Counted from the first letter of the stretch, positions 27,783 through 37,503 are shown. The stretch is 44,833 bases of DNA from an uncultured Pseudomonadales bacterium (GCA_943787675.1 CALSNK010000020.1:1-44833); one strand, 5' to 3'. The notes: generated by a model not told the origin, from the letters alone. Made by a program: numbers and translations.

Positions 27783-28553
27783 ATGACCGTAGAGCTAAGA
27801 ACCCCAGAGCAGATTGTCAAAATGCGTGAGGCAGGCCGCCTGGCCGCCGAGATTCTGGAACTTATCGGTGAATATGTAGTGCCCGGCGTCACCACTGAAG
27901 AACTGGACCGCATCTGTCACGACCATATCGTTAATGTGCAGAAAGCCATTCCAGCCTGTCTCGGTTATCGTGGCTTCCCCAAGTCTGTCTGCACCTCGGT
28001 TAATCATGTGGTCTGTCACGGTATTCCCAGTGACAAGAAAATCCTCAAAAATGGCGACATCGTCAATATCGACGTGACCGTCATCAAAGACGGCTGGTAC
28101 GGCGACACCAGTAAAATGTACTGCGTTGGTAACGTCGCCACCCATGCCGAGCGCCTTATTAAGGTTTCTCAGGAATGTATGTACAAAGCCATCGAGATCG
28201 TGCGCCCCGGCATTCGTCTCGGCGATATTGGCCATGTTATCCAAACCCATGCTGAAGCTAACTACTATTCAGTGGTCCGTGATTACTGCGGCCATGGTAT
28301 AGGCCCAGAATTCCATCAGGAGCCGCAGATACTCCACTACGGCAAACCGGGCACTGGTATGGAGTTGAAAGAAGGTATGTCTTTCACCATCGAACCTATG
28401 ATCAATGCCGGCAAGTACACCACCAAATTAAAGCGTGATGGCTGGACCGTAGAGACCTCAGATGGCCGCCTCTCCTCCCAGTGGGAACACACCATGGTCG
28501 TTACCAGCACCGGCGTTGAAGTACTGACCGCCAGACAAGAAGAATCTTTTTAG
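27783..28553 (+). CDS. map: methionine aminopeptidase type I
   Basis: Map removes N-terminal Met from new proteins. The 256-residue pita-bread enzyme has all metal ligands: Asp in NIDVTVIKDGWYGDTS (two Asp), His in CGHGIGPEFH, Glu in FTIEPM and Glu in WEHTMVVT. AGGAA 6 nt before the ATG gives a good ribosome site. It is divergent from rpsB and 13 bp from glnD, as in Pseudomonas and E. coli. Confidence 0.98.
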   Translation: MTVELRTPEQIVKMREAGRLAAEILELIGEYVVPGVTTEELDRICHDHIVNVQKAIPACLGYRGFPKSVCTSVNHVVCHGIPSDKKILKNGDIVNIDVTVIKDGWYGDTSKMYCVGNVATHAERLIKVSQECMYKAIEIVRPGIRLGDIGHVIQTHAEANYYSVVRDYCGHGIGPEFHQEPQILHYGKPGTGMELKEGMSFTIEPMINAGKYTTKLKRDGWTVETSDGRLSSQWEHTMVVTSTGVEVLTARQEESF

Positions 28554-28566
28554 AAAGTAAAATCCT

Positions 28567-31293
28567 ATGGCATTTGAAAGTTCAATCGCGCAGTTAAATG
28601 CGCCACTCTTTTTTGATCAGAAACGTTTTGTAAAAGATATTGCAGAGGGCGATGCCATCAGTATCTTTCGCAACGCCCTGGCCGCAGCTCAGAACCATTT
28701 CAACAACCGCTTTCATGAAGGGGAAGAGGTTCATACCCTGGTCAATGAGTCGGCGCGCTTTGCCGATCTAATTCTGCACCATGCTTGGAACCGTTTTGAA
28801 TGGGACAGTGATATAAGCCTAATTGCCGTCGGTGGCTATGGTCGCGGCGAGCTGCATCCCCATTCGGATATTGATCTACTGATTCTAATGCGTCGCGATC
28901 GCCCGCAGAAATACCGCCAAAACATAGAGCAGTTTTTGACCTTTTTATGGGATATTCAGCTAAAAATTGGTCATAGCGTGCGCTCCTTATCCCAGTGCGT
29001 CGACGAAGCCAAAGGCGATATCACCATCGCCACCAATCTGATGGAAACCCGCCTGATCTGTGGCAATAGCAATCTGCGTGATGCCATGCTCAAGAAAACA
29101 GGCCCCAACAAAATATGGTCGTCAGCTAATTTCTATCGCGGCAAAATTGACGAGCAGAGTGCCCGCCATCGCAAACATGACGACACCGAATATAATCTCG
29201 AGCCCAATATTAAAGAAGCCCCCGGTGGCCTCCGTGATATTCAGCTGATTAACTGGACCGCCAAGCGTCACTTTCAATTGCACCGCCGCTCACAGCTTGT
29301 CCATGCCGGATTTTTGTCCGATGAGGAATATCTCACCCTGCGTCGCGATGAAGAGTTTTTATGGAAGGTTCGCTATGGTCTGCATCTAATCGCTGAACGC
29401 CCAGAAGAACGCCTGCTGTTTGATTACCAGCGCAAACTTGCGACCCTATTTGGTTATACCGACAGTCCAGGTAGGCTGGCTGTTGAGAAATTTATGCAGC
29501 GCTACTACCAGGTAGTTATCTCCATTCGTGAACTCACCGATGTACTGCTCCAATACCTCGACGAAGTAATCTATCGCAAAGATAAAACCAAAGTTGAGAC
29601 CGTTATTAACGAGCGGTTTTTAGTGCGGGATAACTTTTTAGATACCGTCCACGAGTCCGTATTTGTTGACCACCCCTCTGCCCTTCTTGAGCTATTTGTC
29701 CTGCTCGGTGAAAACGCACATATCGAAGGCATTCGCGCCTCAGCCATTCGTCAAATCAGACTGCATAGAAATCTTATTGACGACGACTTTAGAGCTAATA
29801 CAGTCAATCGCGAATTATTTATGCGCCTACTGAGGGCGCCTAATAAGTTATCTATACAGCTCGGACGCATGAATCGCTACGGCATTCTCGGCGGCTACCT
29901 GCCCGAGTTTGGCAAGATTGTGGGTCAGACTCAGCATGACTTATTTCATATTTACCCAGTCGACGTACACACCTTGCAGGTGGTCAGAAACCTGCGCAAT
30001 TTTGGGCACCCAGAGAGTGAGGAAGAATTTCCTGTAGCCGCCAGCATCTTTAAAAGCCTCGACAAACCAGAGCTAATTATTATCGCCGCGCTGTATCACG
30101 ACATTGCCAAAGGTCGCGGCGGTGATCACTCGCTGCTGGGTTCTGCCGACATCGCCGACTTTGCCAGCCGTCATGGCCTGCAGTCACGGGAAGTAAAACT
30201 GCTGCAATGGTTAGTTGAAAATCATCTGCTGATGTCCACCGTATCCCAGCGTGAAGACACCTCAGACCCAGATGTTATCTATAAGTTTGCCGCCCACGTG
30301 GGTGATCTGAAGCATCTGGAGCACCTCTACCTGCTTACCGTCGCCGACATTAACGCCACCAATCCAAGACTATGGACAGATTGGAAAGGCTCGTTGATGC
30401 ACAATCTGTATTTCGAAACCAAGCATGCATTGCAGGGTGGCCTAGGCCTGCCAGACGAAAAAGCCGACTGGGTAAAGGACGCAAAAAATGCCGCCTTACG
30501 CCTGCTCACAGAACAGAAAATCAGCGAAGCGCAGGCACTTAGGGTTTGGAACGGCGTCGATGAAGAATTCTTTCTTCGCGAAGAAGCCAGCGATGTCGCC
30601 ACGTTTACCAAAGCAATTATTGCCAATACCGATGACAATGCGCCAGTACTTTTATTATGCGATGTGGGTGGCGAGTTTCCCGTGGCCACACAGATATTTG
30701 TCCATGCCAAAGATCGACAAAATATCTTTTCTATTACCGCTGCCGTTCTCGATAAACTGCATCTCAATATTCAAGATGCGCGCCTGCATACCACCCATGA
30801 CAACCGCGCCTTTGATGTGTTTTATGTACTTGACGATGAGGGCCACCCAGTGGGTGACAAGCCGCAGCTGTGTAACAGCATTATTGAGGCCCTGCGCGAG
30901 GGAATCCTCGACCCAAGTTCTGTGAGTTTCGATGTACAGCGTCGCACTACCCGCCAGTTAAAAAACTTCGCTGTTGAAACCGTGGCATCACTGCGCAATG
31001 ATCCCGAGACAAACACCACGGTGCTTGAAGTAATCACGCCGGATCGCCCAGGGTTATTAGCCCACCTGGCCAGTATATTCTTGCGTTATGGCTTGAATCT
31101 CTACAATGCCAAAATTACAACATTGGGCGAGCGGGTTGAAGATACATTTTATGTGACGGACTACAACCATGAGCCGTTAACCGACCTTGAATTCAGTGCC
31201 AAGATTCAAGAAACCATCTGTGTCGAACTCGACAAACGTAATCTAGACGATGCTCAGGGTTCAGAATTACAACAAATTGATGTTTGGAAATAG
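28567..31293 (+). CDS. glnD: PII uridylyltransferase / uridylyl-removing enzyme
   Basis: GlnD senses glutamine and adds or removes UMP on PII proteins, setting nitrogen control. The 908-residue chain has a nucleotidyltransferase domain (GGYGRGELHPHSDIDLLIL near residue 90), a helical UR-type linker, an HD hydrolase domain (LYHDIAKGRGGDHSLLG near 515), and two ACT domains near the C-terminus (about 710-790 and 830-900). Length and domain order match E. coli GlnD (890). The frame is intact over 2.7 kb. Confidence 0.97.
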   Translation: MAFESSIAQLNAPLFFDQKRFVKDIAEGDAISIFRNALAAAQNHFNNRFHEGEEVHTLVNESARFADLILHHAWNRFEWDSDISLIAVGGYGRGELHPHSDIDLLILMRRDRPQKYRQNIEQFLTFLWDIQLKIGHSVRSLSQCVDEAKGDITIATNLMETRLICGNSNLRDAMLKKTGPNKIWSSANFYRGKIDEQSARHRKHDDTEYNLEPNIKEAPGGLRDIQLINWTAKRHFQLHRRSQLVHAGFLSDEEYLTLRRDEEFLWKVRYGLHLIAERPEERLLFDYQRKLATLFGYTDSPGRLAVEKFMQRYYQVVISIRELTDVLLQYLDEVIYRKDKTKVETVINERFLVRDNFLDTVHESVFVDHPSALLELFVLLGENAHIEGIRASAIRQIRLHRNLIDDDFRANTVNRELFMRLLRAPNKLSIQLGRMNRYGILGGYLPEFGKIVGQTQHDLFHIYPVDVHTLQVVRNLRNFGHPESEEEFPVAASIFKSLDKPELIIIAALYHDIAKGRGGDHSLLGSADIADFASRHGLQSREVKLLQWLVENHLLMSTVSQREDTSDPDVIYKFAAHVGDLKHLEHLYLLTVADINATNPRLWTDWKGSLMHNLYFETKHALQGGLGLPDEKADWVKDAKNAALRLLTEQKISEAQALRVWNGVDEEFFLREEASDVATFTKAIIANTDDNAPVLLLCDVGGEFPVATQIFVHAKDRQNIFSITAAVLDKLHLNIQDARLHTTHDNRAFDVFYVLDDEGHPVGDKPQLCNSIIEALREGILDPSSVSFDVQRRTTRQLKNFAVETVASLRNDPETNTTVLEVITPDRPGLLAHLASIFLRYGLNLYNAKITTLGERVEDTFYVTDYNHEPLTDLEFSAKIQETICVELDKRNLDDAQGSELQQIDVWK

Positions 31294-31298
31294 GCCCT

Positions 31299-32498
31299 AT
31301 GAACGCTAATTTAAAAGACCTACACCCCTACCCGTTTGAGCGCCTTAATCAGCTGAAAGCGGGCATAGTGCCACCCGCACATCTCAGCCATATAGCCCTG
31401 TCGATTGGCGAACCCAAGCACCCATCGCCAGAATTTGTAAAGCAGGTGATGCGCGATTCCGTGGATAAATTGGCCCAGTACCCAACCACCAAAGGCGGCC
31501 TTGAACTGCGCCAGTCGATAGCCAGCTGGCTAACCAGGCGCTTTAAACTCGATGCTGTAGACCCTGAACAGCTGGTACTGCCGGTGACGGGGACCAGAGA
31601 AGCCCTATTTGCCTTCACCCAAGCAGTTATCAACAACGACGCCGAAAGCCCTGTCGTCGTGTCACCCAACCCGTTTTATCAAATCTATGAAGGCGCGGCG
31701 ATCCTGGCGGGTGCCGAGCCCTATTATCTCGACTGCATACCAGACCAGGGCTTTATCCCCGACTTAAGCAGCGTGCCTGAATCTGTATGGCAGCGCTGCC
31801 AGCTATTGCAAATCTGTACCCCAGGTAATCCGACAGGGGCTGTTATGTCCATTGCGCAAATGCAGGAAGCAATCGCATTGGCAGATAAATACGACTTTAT
31901 AATCGCCAGTGACGAGTGTTATTCCGAAGTCTATTTCGACGAACAGACCCCACCTTTTGGTTTATTAGAAGCCTGCCAGCGGATGGGCCGCAATGACTAT
32001 GATCGCTGTGTGGTGTTTCACAGCCTGTCTAAACGCTCTAATTTACCCGGCCTGCGCTCAGGCTTTATTGCCGGCGACGCGGCCATTCTTAAAGACTTTC
32101 TTAGCTACCGTACCTACCACGGCTGCGCTATGTCTCTGCCCGTCCAAGAGGCCTCTATCGCAGCCTGGGGCGATGAACAGCATGTGATTGAAAACCGTAC
32201 TCTGTACCGTGAAAAGTTCGCGCTGGTCACCGATATCCTGCGGGATGTACTAACCTTCCCAGAACCTCAGGCAAGTTTTTATCTGTGGCCAAAAACCCCC
32301 ATAGACGACCGCGACTTTGCCCAGGGCCTGTTTGCCCAGCAAAATGTGACGCTTCTACCCGGACAGTATCTGTCGCGTGAATCAGCCACCGGCAATCCGG
32401 GTTCCCACAGAGTTCGCATGGCCTTGGTTGCACCCACAGAGGACTGTGTCGAGGCCGCCATGCGCATCAAACAGTATGTGCAGAGCCTGGGTAAATAA
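31299..32498 (+). CDS. dapC: succinyldiaminopimelate transaminase
   Basis: DapC makes N-succinyl-LL-diaminopimelate in the succinylase branch of lysine/peptidoglycan synthesis. The ATG at 31299 (MNANLKDLHPYPFERL, 399 residues) matches the family; a TTG inside the end of glnD (31284) is less likely. Features are LSIGEPKHP, CTPGNPTGAVM, SDECYSEVYFDE, the PLP Lys in SLSKRSNLPGLRSGF, and a C-terminal Arg in HRVRMALV. It follows glnD by 5 bp. The dapC product is the substrate side of the same pathway as dapD, 1.1 kb downstream. Confidence 0.94.
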   Translation: MNANLKDLHPYPFERLNQLKAGIVPPAHLSHIALSIGEPKHPSPEFVKQVMRDSVDKLAQYPTTKGGLELRQSIASWLTRRFKLDAVDPEQLVLPVTGTREALFAFTQAVINNDAESPVVVSPNPFYQIYEGAAILAGAEPYYLDCIPDQGFIPDLSSVPESVWQRCQLLQICTPGNPTGAVMSIAQMQEAIALADKYDFIIASDECYSEVYFDEQTPPFGLLEACQRMGRNDYDRCVVFHSLSKRSNLPGLRSGFIAGDAAILKDFLSYRTYHGCAMSLPVQEASIAAWGDEQHVIENRTLYREKFALVTDILRDVLTFPEPQASFYLWPKTPIDDRDFAQGLFAQQNVTLLPGQYLSRESATGNPGSHRVRMALVAPTEDCVEAAMRIKQYVQSLGK

Positions 32499-32504
32499 AC
32501 CGCT

Positions 32505-32544
32505 CGCTATGCTAAAAAAGGACTCACTATGCTAAAAAAGGAAA
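32505..32544. repeat. 20-bp tandem duplication at the nth start
   Basis: CGCTATGCTAAAAAAGGACT (32505-32524) is followed by CACTATGCTAAAAAAGGAAA (32525-32544). The first copy holds an out-of-frame ATG (32509) that opens only an 8-codon ORF. Its AAGGA (32518-32522) lies 6 nt before the real nth ATG in the second copy (32529). Confidence 0.9.
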
Positions 32545-33182
32545 GAGCAGCATTTATTCTAAAAAGGCTCAATACGCTTTATCCAGAGACCCCTGTGCCT
32601 CTGGATCATCGTAATAATTTCGAACTGTTAGTCGCAGTGTTGCTCAGCGCCCAGTGCACAGATATCCGGGTTAATCAGGTGACCCCAGCGCTATTTGCCC
32701 AAGCAGACAACCCCTTCGACATGCAGCATGTGCCTCTAGATACCATCTATAAAATAGTCCGCCCCTGTGGTCTAGCCCCCCAAAAATCCAGTGCTATCTC
32801 AAAGCTGTCAAAGATTCTGGTCGATCAATACGACGGCGAAGTACCGGATGATTGGAAAGCCCTAGAATCACTGCCAGGGGTCGGCCATAAAACGGCTGGC
32901 GTCGTCATGTCCCAGGGATTTGGACACCCAGCATTTCCTGTCGACACCCACATTCATCGTCTGGCCCAGCGCTGGGGCCTTACCAAGGGTAAGAATGTCA
33001 CCAAGACCGAAGCTGATTTAAAAAAACTATTCCCTCGGGAAGAGTGGAATGCCCTGCATCTGCAAATAATATTTTATGGCCGTGAATTCTGCTCCGCCCA
33101 TGGCTGTGATGGCCGCGTATGTGATATTTGCACCACCTGCTATCCGAATCGTAAAAACCCATTTATCGCCCATAAGCCATAG
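32529..33182 (+). CDS. nth: endonuclease III
   Basis: Nth is a DNA glycosylase/AP lyase that removes oxidised pyrimidines. The 217-residue protein has the HhH motif LPGVGHKTAGVV with the catalytic Lys (near 120), and the catalytic Asp in FPVDTHIHRLAQRWG (near 138). The C-terminal iron-sulfur loop is unusual: REFCSAHGCDGRVCDICTTC, with five Cys in spacings 4-4-2-2 instead of the E. coli C-x6-C-x2-C-x5-C. The start at 32529 uses the ribosome site in the upstream repeat copy. It sits between dapC and yffB, a variable spot in this cluster. Confidence 0.93.
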   Translation: MLKKERAAFILKRLNTLYPETPVPLDHRNNFELLVAVLLSAQCTDIRVNQVTPALFAQADNPFDMQHVPLDTIYKIVRPCGLAPQKSSAISKLSKILVDQYDGEVPDDWKALESLPGVGHKTAGVVMSQGFGHPAFPVDTHIHRLAQRWGLTKGKNVTKTEADLKKLFPREEWNALHLQIIFYGREFCSAHGCDGRVCDICTTCYPNRKNPFIAHKP

Positions 33183-33225
33183 CTCTTTTGCTATGCTAGC
33201 GCCCTAAATCAAGGAAGGTAAAAAC

Positions 33226-33582
33226 GTGACTACTCTGTACGGCATCAAAAACTGCGACACTATCAAAAAAGCCCGTAAATGGCTGGCCGACAACGGTATT
33301 GAATATACTTTTCACGATGTTCGGACCGATGGCATAGACGGTGCAACAATCGAAAAGTGGATTGAGCAGACCGACTGGGAAACTGTGCTCAACCGTCGCG
33401 GGACTACCTGGCGTAAGTTAGATAGCAACGTCCAAGAAGCCACCAATCGAGACACGGTCACTGCCCTACTTCTTGAGCAGCCAGCCATGATCAAGCGACC
33501 TGTTTTAGATGTCGACGGCGCGATCACCATCGGCTTTAAAGTCGATCAATACCAAACAATTTTAACCAATCTTAAAGAGTAA
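33226..33582 (+). CDS. yffB: ArsC/Spx-family protein YffB
   Basis: This is a 118-residue thioredoxin-fold protein of the ArsC family. The N-terminal TLYGIKNCDTIKKARKWL carries a single Cys (residue 10) in a CDTIKKA loop, followed by the RRGTTWRKL and MIKRPVLDVDG cis-Pro region typical of ArsC-like reductases. YffB-type proteins are thought to be glutathione-dependent thiol reductases, not true arsenate reductases. The GTG start at 33226 is supported by AAGGAAGG about 8 nt upstream. It is 4 bp from dapD, an arrangement also seen in Pseudomonas. Confidence 0.92.
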   Translation: MTTLYGIKNCDTIKKARKWLADNGIEYTFHDVRTDGIDGATIEKWIEQTDWETVLNRRGTTWRKLDSNVQEATNRDTVTALLLEQPAMIKRPVLDVDGAITIGFKVDQYQTILTNLKE

Positions 33583-33586
33583 ACCC

Positions 33587-34615
33587 ATGAGTAATTTGTA
33601 CAGTTTCGCAATTGGTGTCGGCAGCAAAAATAGCCGCGGTGAATGGCTGGAAGTGTTTTATCCAGCACCCCTATTAAATCCAGAGCAAGGGCTCAGCGAT
33701 ATTGTGGCAGTTAGCCTCGGCCTAACCAGTGGCGAGATTGAACCCAGCAGCGAACAGCTTGCCGCCTTGCAGTCCGCACTTAAGCACAATGGTTACTCCG
33801 ATATGGCCAAGACCGTTGAGCAGCTTATTGCCTCAAGCCGTCCAGTGGTTGCTGTGTTGCTTCCTGAAAATACACCACCGACTACGGTTCCCCAGGGCTA
33901 TCTAAAACTGCACCTGCTGTCCCATCGATTGGTCAAGCCCCACGGCACCGATCTAACCGGTATCTTTGGCACATTAAAGAATGTTGCCTGGACCAATGTT
34001 GGTGCGATTGATATCGAAGAATTACCCGAGCGTTTATTGCAGGCCCGTATGGCAGGCCAACCATTGAGCGTCGACTGCGTGGATAAATTTCCCAAGATGG
34101 TCGACTACATTGTGCCCTCAGGTATTCGAATTGCAGACACCTCAAGAGTCCGTCTGGGCGCCTATGTCGGCGAAGGCACCACGGTAATGCACGAGGGTTT
34201 CATTAACTTTAATGCCGGCTGTGAAGGCCCCAACATGATTGAAGGCCGCATCTCTGCGGGTGTTTACTGCGGTGCGGGTACCGACGTGGGTGGTGGTGCT
34301 TCAATTATGGGCACTTTATCCGGTGGCGGCAGCATGGTTATTTCCATGGGCGAAAAATGCCTGCTGGGGGCAAACGCAGGACTGGGGATCCCCCTCGGCG
34401 ATCGCTGCACCTTAGAAGCCGGTCTTTATATTACTGCGGGTACTGTAGTGACTATGCTAGATGATCAAAAACAGGTCAGTGGCAAGCTCAAAGCCCGTGA
34501 CCTAGCGGGTAAAAGCGATCTTCTTTTTCGCCGCAACTCAGTCACCGGCACAGTTGAATGCCTGACTAATAAAAGCGCTGTAGAGCTCAACTCAGAGCTC
34601 CACAGCTCTAATTAA
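33587..34615 (+). CDS. dapD: tetrahydrodipicolinate N-succinyltransferase (long form)
   Basis: DapD succinylates tetrahydrodipicolinate, the step before DapC. The 342-residue protein is the long Pseudomonas-type form: an N-terminal region of about 180 residues, a hexapeptide beta-helix core (VRLGAYVGEGTTVMHEG, FNAGCEGPNMIEGRIS, GTDVGGGASIMGTLSGGG), and a C-terminal extension. The last codons contain three AGAGCTC-like blocks about 12 bp apart ending at the stop. It is convergent with the fabG4-type gene, with only 5 bp between the stops. Confidence 0.96.
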   Translation: MSNLYSFAIGVGSKNSRGEWLEVFYPAPLLNPEQGLSDIVAVSLGLTSGEIEPSSEQLAALQSALKHNGYSDMAKTVEQLIASSRPVVAVLLPENTPPTTVPQGYLKLHLLSHRLVKPHGTDLTGIFGTLKNVAWTNVGAIDIEELPERLLQARMAGQPLSVDCVDKFPKMVDYIVPSGIRIADTSRVRLGAYVGEGTTVMHEGFINFNAGCEGPNMIEGRISAGVYCGAGTDVGGGASIMGTLSGGGSMVISMGEKCLLGANAGLGIPLGDRCTLEAGLYITAGTVVTMLDDQKQVSGKLKARDLAGKSDLLFRRNSVTGTVECLTNKSAVELNSELHSSN

Positions 34616-34620
34616 TTGAC

Positions 34621-35958
34621 TTAAGCGCCCAATAAACTCTGTCCGCAAACCCGTACGGTATTACCATTAATACCGGCGGCTTGCGGGCTGACAAAGAACC
34701 CTATCACCTCAGCCACATCCACCGGTAAACCGCCCTGACTCAACGACGAAAGTCTGCGGCCCATCTGCCTTGTCACAAAGGGAATAGCCGCCGTCATCTG
34801 GGTCTCAATAAAGCCCGGCGCCACCGCATTAATCGTGATACCTCGCTTGCCACAGGGTACTGCTAGACTATCGACCATGCCAATCACCGCTGATTTAGAG
34901 AATCCATAGTTGGTCTGGCCAACGTTGCCCGCGATACCGCTTATGGAAGCCACACCAACAATCTTGCCACCATTATCAAGCAGCTCAGTGGCCAGCAGCG
35001 CCTCATTAATTCTCTGGGCGGCCCCTAGATTGACCTGCATCAGTAGCTCCCACTGCACAGGTGTCATGCGGCTAAGCATCTTATCTCTGGTAATACCGGC
35101 ATTGTGAATAATACTGTGAAGCCCTCTGCCCTGATTCTGGCAAAATGTAACCAGGGTGTCAGCGGCACCCTCGCCAGTGATATCCAAAGGCAAACTAAGG
35201 CCCTTAATATCCGCCATGGCTGCCTTTAGTTCTGTCTCTGCCTGGGGAACGTCGATACCAATAACAGTGGCACCATCGCGGGCCAAGACCTGGCTAATCG
35301 CCAAACCAATACCACGGGCAGCGCCGGTCACCACAACCGACTTACCCTCTAAAGGGCGCGTCCAATCAGCGTCGAATGCAGTAACAGGCTTGCTGGCATT
35401 AAGTACCTGAGCATTCATAAAGGTCGAGCCCGCAGACAGCAAGAATCGCAGGGGTGCCTCTATGGCCACTTTGCCGCCCTTATCGACATATAATAAATTG
35501 GCAGTGGCACCTTTGCGCCCAATTTCTTTAGCCACAGATTTAACAAATCCAACCAGACCGCGCTGCAAGGTGGCATGGCCAGTATCCTTAAGCGACTGTG
35601 GCCTCTGACCAATCACAATCACTCGCCCACATTGAGCCAGGGCGCTCAGGTGACGATTAAAAAACTCATAGAGCTGAGTGCTCTGCTCCGCGGTGCTAAT
35701 ACCTGAGGCATCAAACACTAGGCTAACCTTATCGGGGCCCTCACCGCTCGCCATCGTCACCGGGGTCTCTGCCAAAATCGAATCTATAGCCTTGGTAAAA
35801 GAAGCACCCTCGCTGCTACCCAACAAAACATGGCCGCTAAGCTGATGGGGGTTGTTGCTGTCTTCGCGAATCAGGCGCACTGGCGTTGGCAGCCCTAGCC
35901 CATCAAAAAGTGTTTTAGTGATATTGGCGTTGGCGAGTTCCAGATAGCGATCAGTCAT
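34621..35958 (-). CDS. high-molecular-weight 3-oxoacyl-ACP reductase (FabG4 type)
   Basis: This 445-residue short-chain dehydrogenase has an extra N-terminal domain of about 200 residues, as in mycobacterial FabG4 (Rv0242c). The C-terminal half is the active reductase: GAARGIGLAISQVL (coenzyme motif), HNAGITRDKM, the Ser in SISGIAGNVGQ, Tyr and Lys in TNYGFSKSAV, and VAPGFIETQM. It should reduce 3-oxoacyl thioesters (CoA or ACP). It is divergent from the FadI-like thiolase, as fabG4 neighbours fadA2 in Mycobacterium; joint use in beta-oxidation or chain elongation is inferred. Confidence 0.88.
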   Translation of the reverse strand: MTDRYLELANANITKTLFDGLGLPTPVRLIREDSNNPHQLSGHVLLGSSEGASFTKAIDSILAETPVTMASGEGPDKVSLVFDASGISTAEQSTQLYEFFNRHLSALAQCGRVIVIGQRPQSLKDTGHATLQRGLVGFVKSVAKEIGRKGATANLLYVDKGGKVAIEAPLRFLLSAGSTFMNAQVLNASKPVTAFDADWTRPLEGKSVVVTGAARGIGLAISQVLARDGATVIGIDVPQAETELKAAMADIKGLSLPLDITGEGAADTLVTFCQNQGRGLHSIIHNAGITRDKMLSRMTPVQWELLMQVNLGAAQRINEALLATELLDNGGKIVGVASISGIAGNVGQTNYGFSKSAVIGMVDSLAVPCGKRGITINAVAPGFIETQMTAAIPFVTRQMGRRLSSLSQGGLPVDVAEVIGFFVSPQAAGINGNTVRVCGQSLLGA

Positions 35959-36137
35959 GTTTGTGTCCTTGAGGTTGGATTGGCGTCTTATGCCTAATGT
36001 CGTAACAGAGGCCGCGAAGTTTACCCCCTGACTCTACAAGACCATTGGCCGAGATGCCAATCTACAAAAAGCACCAGCCAATGTCCCAGCAAGTTAGATT
36101 GGCTATTGTGCATTCGTTGATGTGCTATCAGTTTTTA

Positions 36138-36153
36138 TGGGCAATAATGCCCA
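36138..36153. promoter_or_regulatory. palindrome in the fabG4-thiolase divergent spacer
   Basis: TGGGCAATAATGCCCA is a palindrome with perfect 6-bp arms, 25 bp before the thiolase ATG, in the 219-bp region between the divergent starts. It is placed well for a repressor of the thiolase or both genes. It does not match a PsrA/FadR operator that I know. Confidence 0.4.
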
Positions 36154-36177
36154 ACTATTATTATTGGAAATATTGTT

Positions 36178-37460
36178 ATGAGCCAGATACGTAGAGTTGC
36201 CATTATTGGCGGAGACCGAATTCCATTTATGCGCAGTAATACTGCCTACAGCTATGCCAGTAATATGGAAATGCTGTCTGCTACATTGCAGGGCCTAGTT
36301 AAGCGTTTTGACTTGGGTGGCGAACGACTTGGTGAGGTTGCTGCTGGCGCGGTGATGAAGCATTCCCGAGACTTTAATCTGGCACGAGAGGCCACCTTAA
36401 ATTCAGGCCTAGCGCTGGAAACCCCGGCTTATGATATTCAGCAAGCCTGTGGTACTGGTCTTGAAGCTGCGATTTTGGTTGCCAATAAAATCGCCCTCGG
36501 CCAGATTGATGCAGGCATAGCCGCCGGCACAGACACCGCTAGCGACGCACCGATTGCCCTCAATGAAAACTACCGCCGCATGATCCTGGATCTTAATCGA
36601 GCTAAAACGACGGGGCAGCGCCTCAAGACCCTGCTGCGTTTTCGTCCAAGCTTCATTCTGCCTTCACTGCCACAAAAATGCAGAACCTCGCACAGGCCTG
36701 TCCATGGGTGAGCACTGTGAGCTAATGGTCAAGCAATGGGGTATTACCCGAGAAGCTCAGGATGAACTCACCTGGAAGAGCCATCAGAATCTGTTAAAAG
36801 CCTACGATGAAGGGTTCTTTGAAGATCTAATTAGCCCCTTTAATGGGTGTGGCGCGGGACGGCATCATGCGCGATACCCCCCTAGAAAAACTGGCCAAAT
36901 TAAAGCCCGCGTTTGATCGCGAGAACGGCTCATTAACAGCAGCTAACTCCACCACATTAACCGATGGCGCTGCCTCGGTTTTACTCGCCAGTGAAGAATG
37001 GGCCGCCGCCCGCAACTTGCCGGTAATGGCTTACCTAACCTTTAGCGAAGTTGCTGCCGTCGATTTTTATTCACAGGGCGACAAGAGCGAAGGTTTGCTA
37101 ATGGCACCCGCCTACGCCGTACCGCGCATGCTAAAACGCGCGGGAATCAGCCTGCAGGATTTTGACTTCTATGAGCTTCACGAAGCCTTTGCCGCTCAGG
37201 CCCTCTGCACCATGAAAGCCTGGGAAGATGAAGATTTCTGCAAGCAAAAACTCGGCTTAGACAAGGCACTTGGCAGTATCGATCGCAGCAAATTAAATGT
37301 AAAAGGCTCCAGTGTGGCCACAGGTCATCCATTTGCCGCAACCGGGCCAAGAATTATTGCGACACTGGCAAAAACATTGGAACAAAAAGGGGAAGGCAGA
37401 GGTCTTATTTCTATCTGCGCTGCTGGTGGCCAAGGAGTCACCGCTATTATCGAGAGATAA
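36178..37460 (+). pseudogene. acetyl-CoA acyltransferase (FadI/FadA2-like), two frameshifts
   Basis: This is a thiolase covered by three overlapping frames. Frame 1 (from 36178) carries the nucleophile Cys in QQACGTGLEAA near residue 91. Frame 2 starts SMGEHCELMVKQWG. Frame 3 carries NSTTLTDGAASVLLAS, the His in ELHEAFAAQAL, GHPFAATGPRI and the second Cys in ICAAGGQG. Removing one A from the A5 run at 36674-36678 and one G from the GGG at 36845-36847 restores a single frame of about 426 residues, close to the FadI length (436). The catalytic triad would then be complete. It should cleave or condense 3-ketoacyl-CoA. Two errors or a recent pseudogene cannot be told apart here. A terminator follows the stop by 43 bp. 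Confidence 0.85.
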
Positions 37461-37503
37461 AGCCAGCATTCAGGCTGCGTATAGACACTCTTTCTCCCCC
37501 TCA

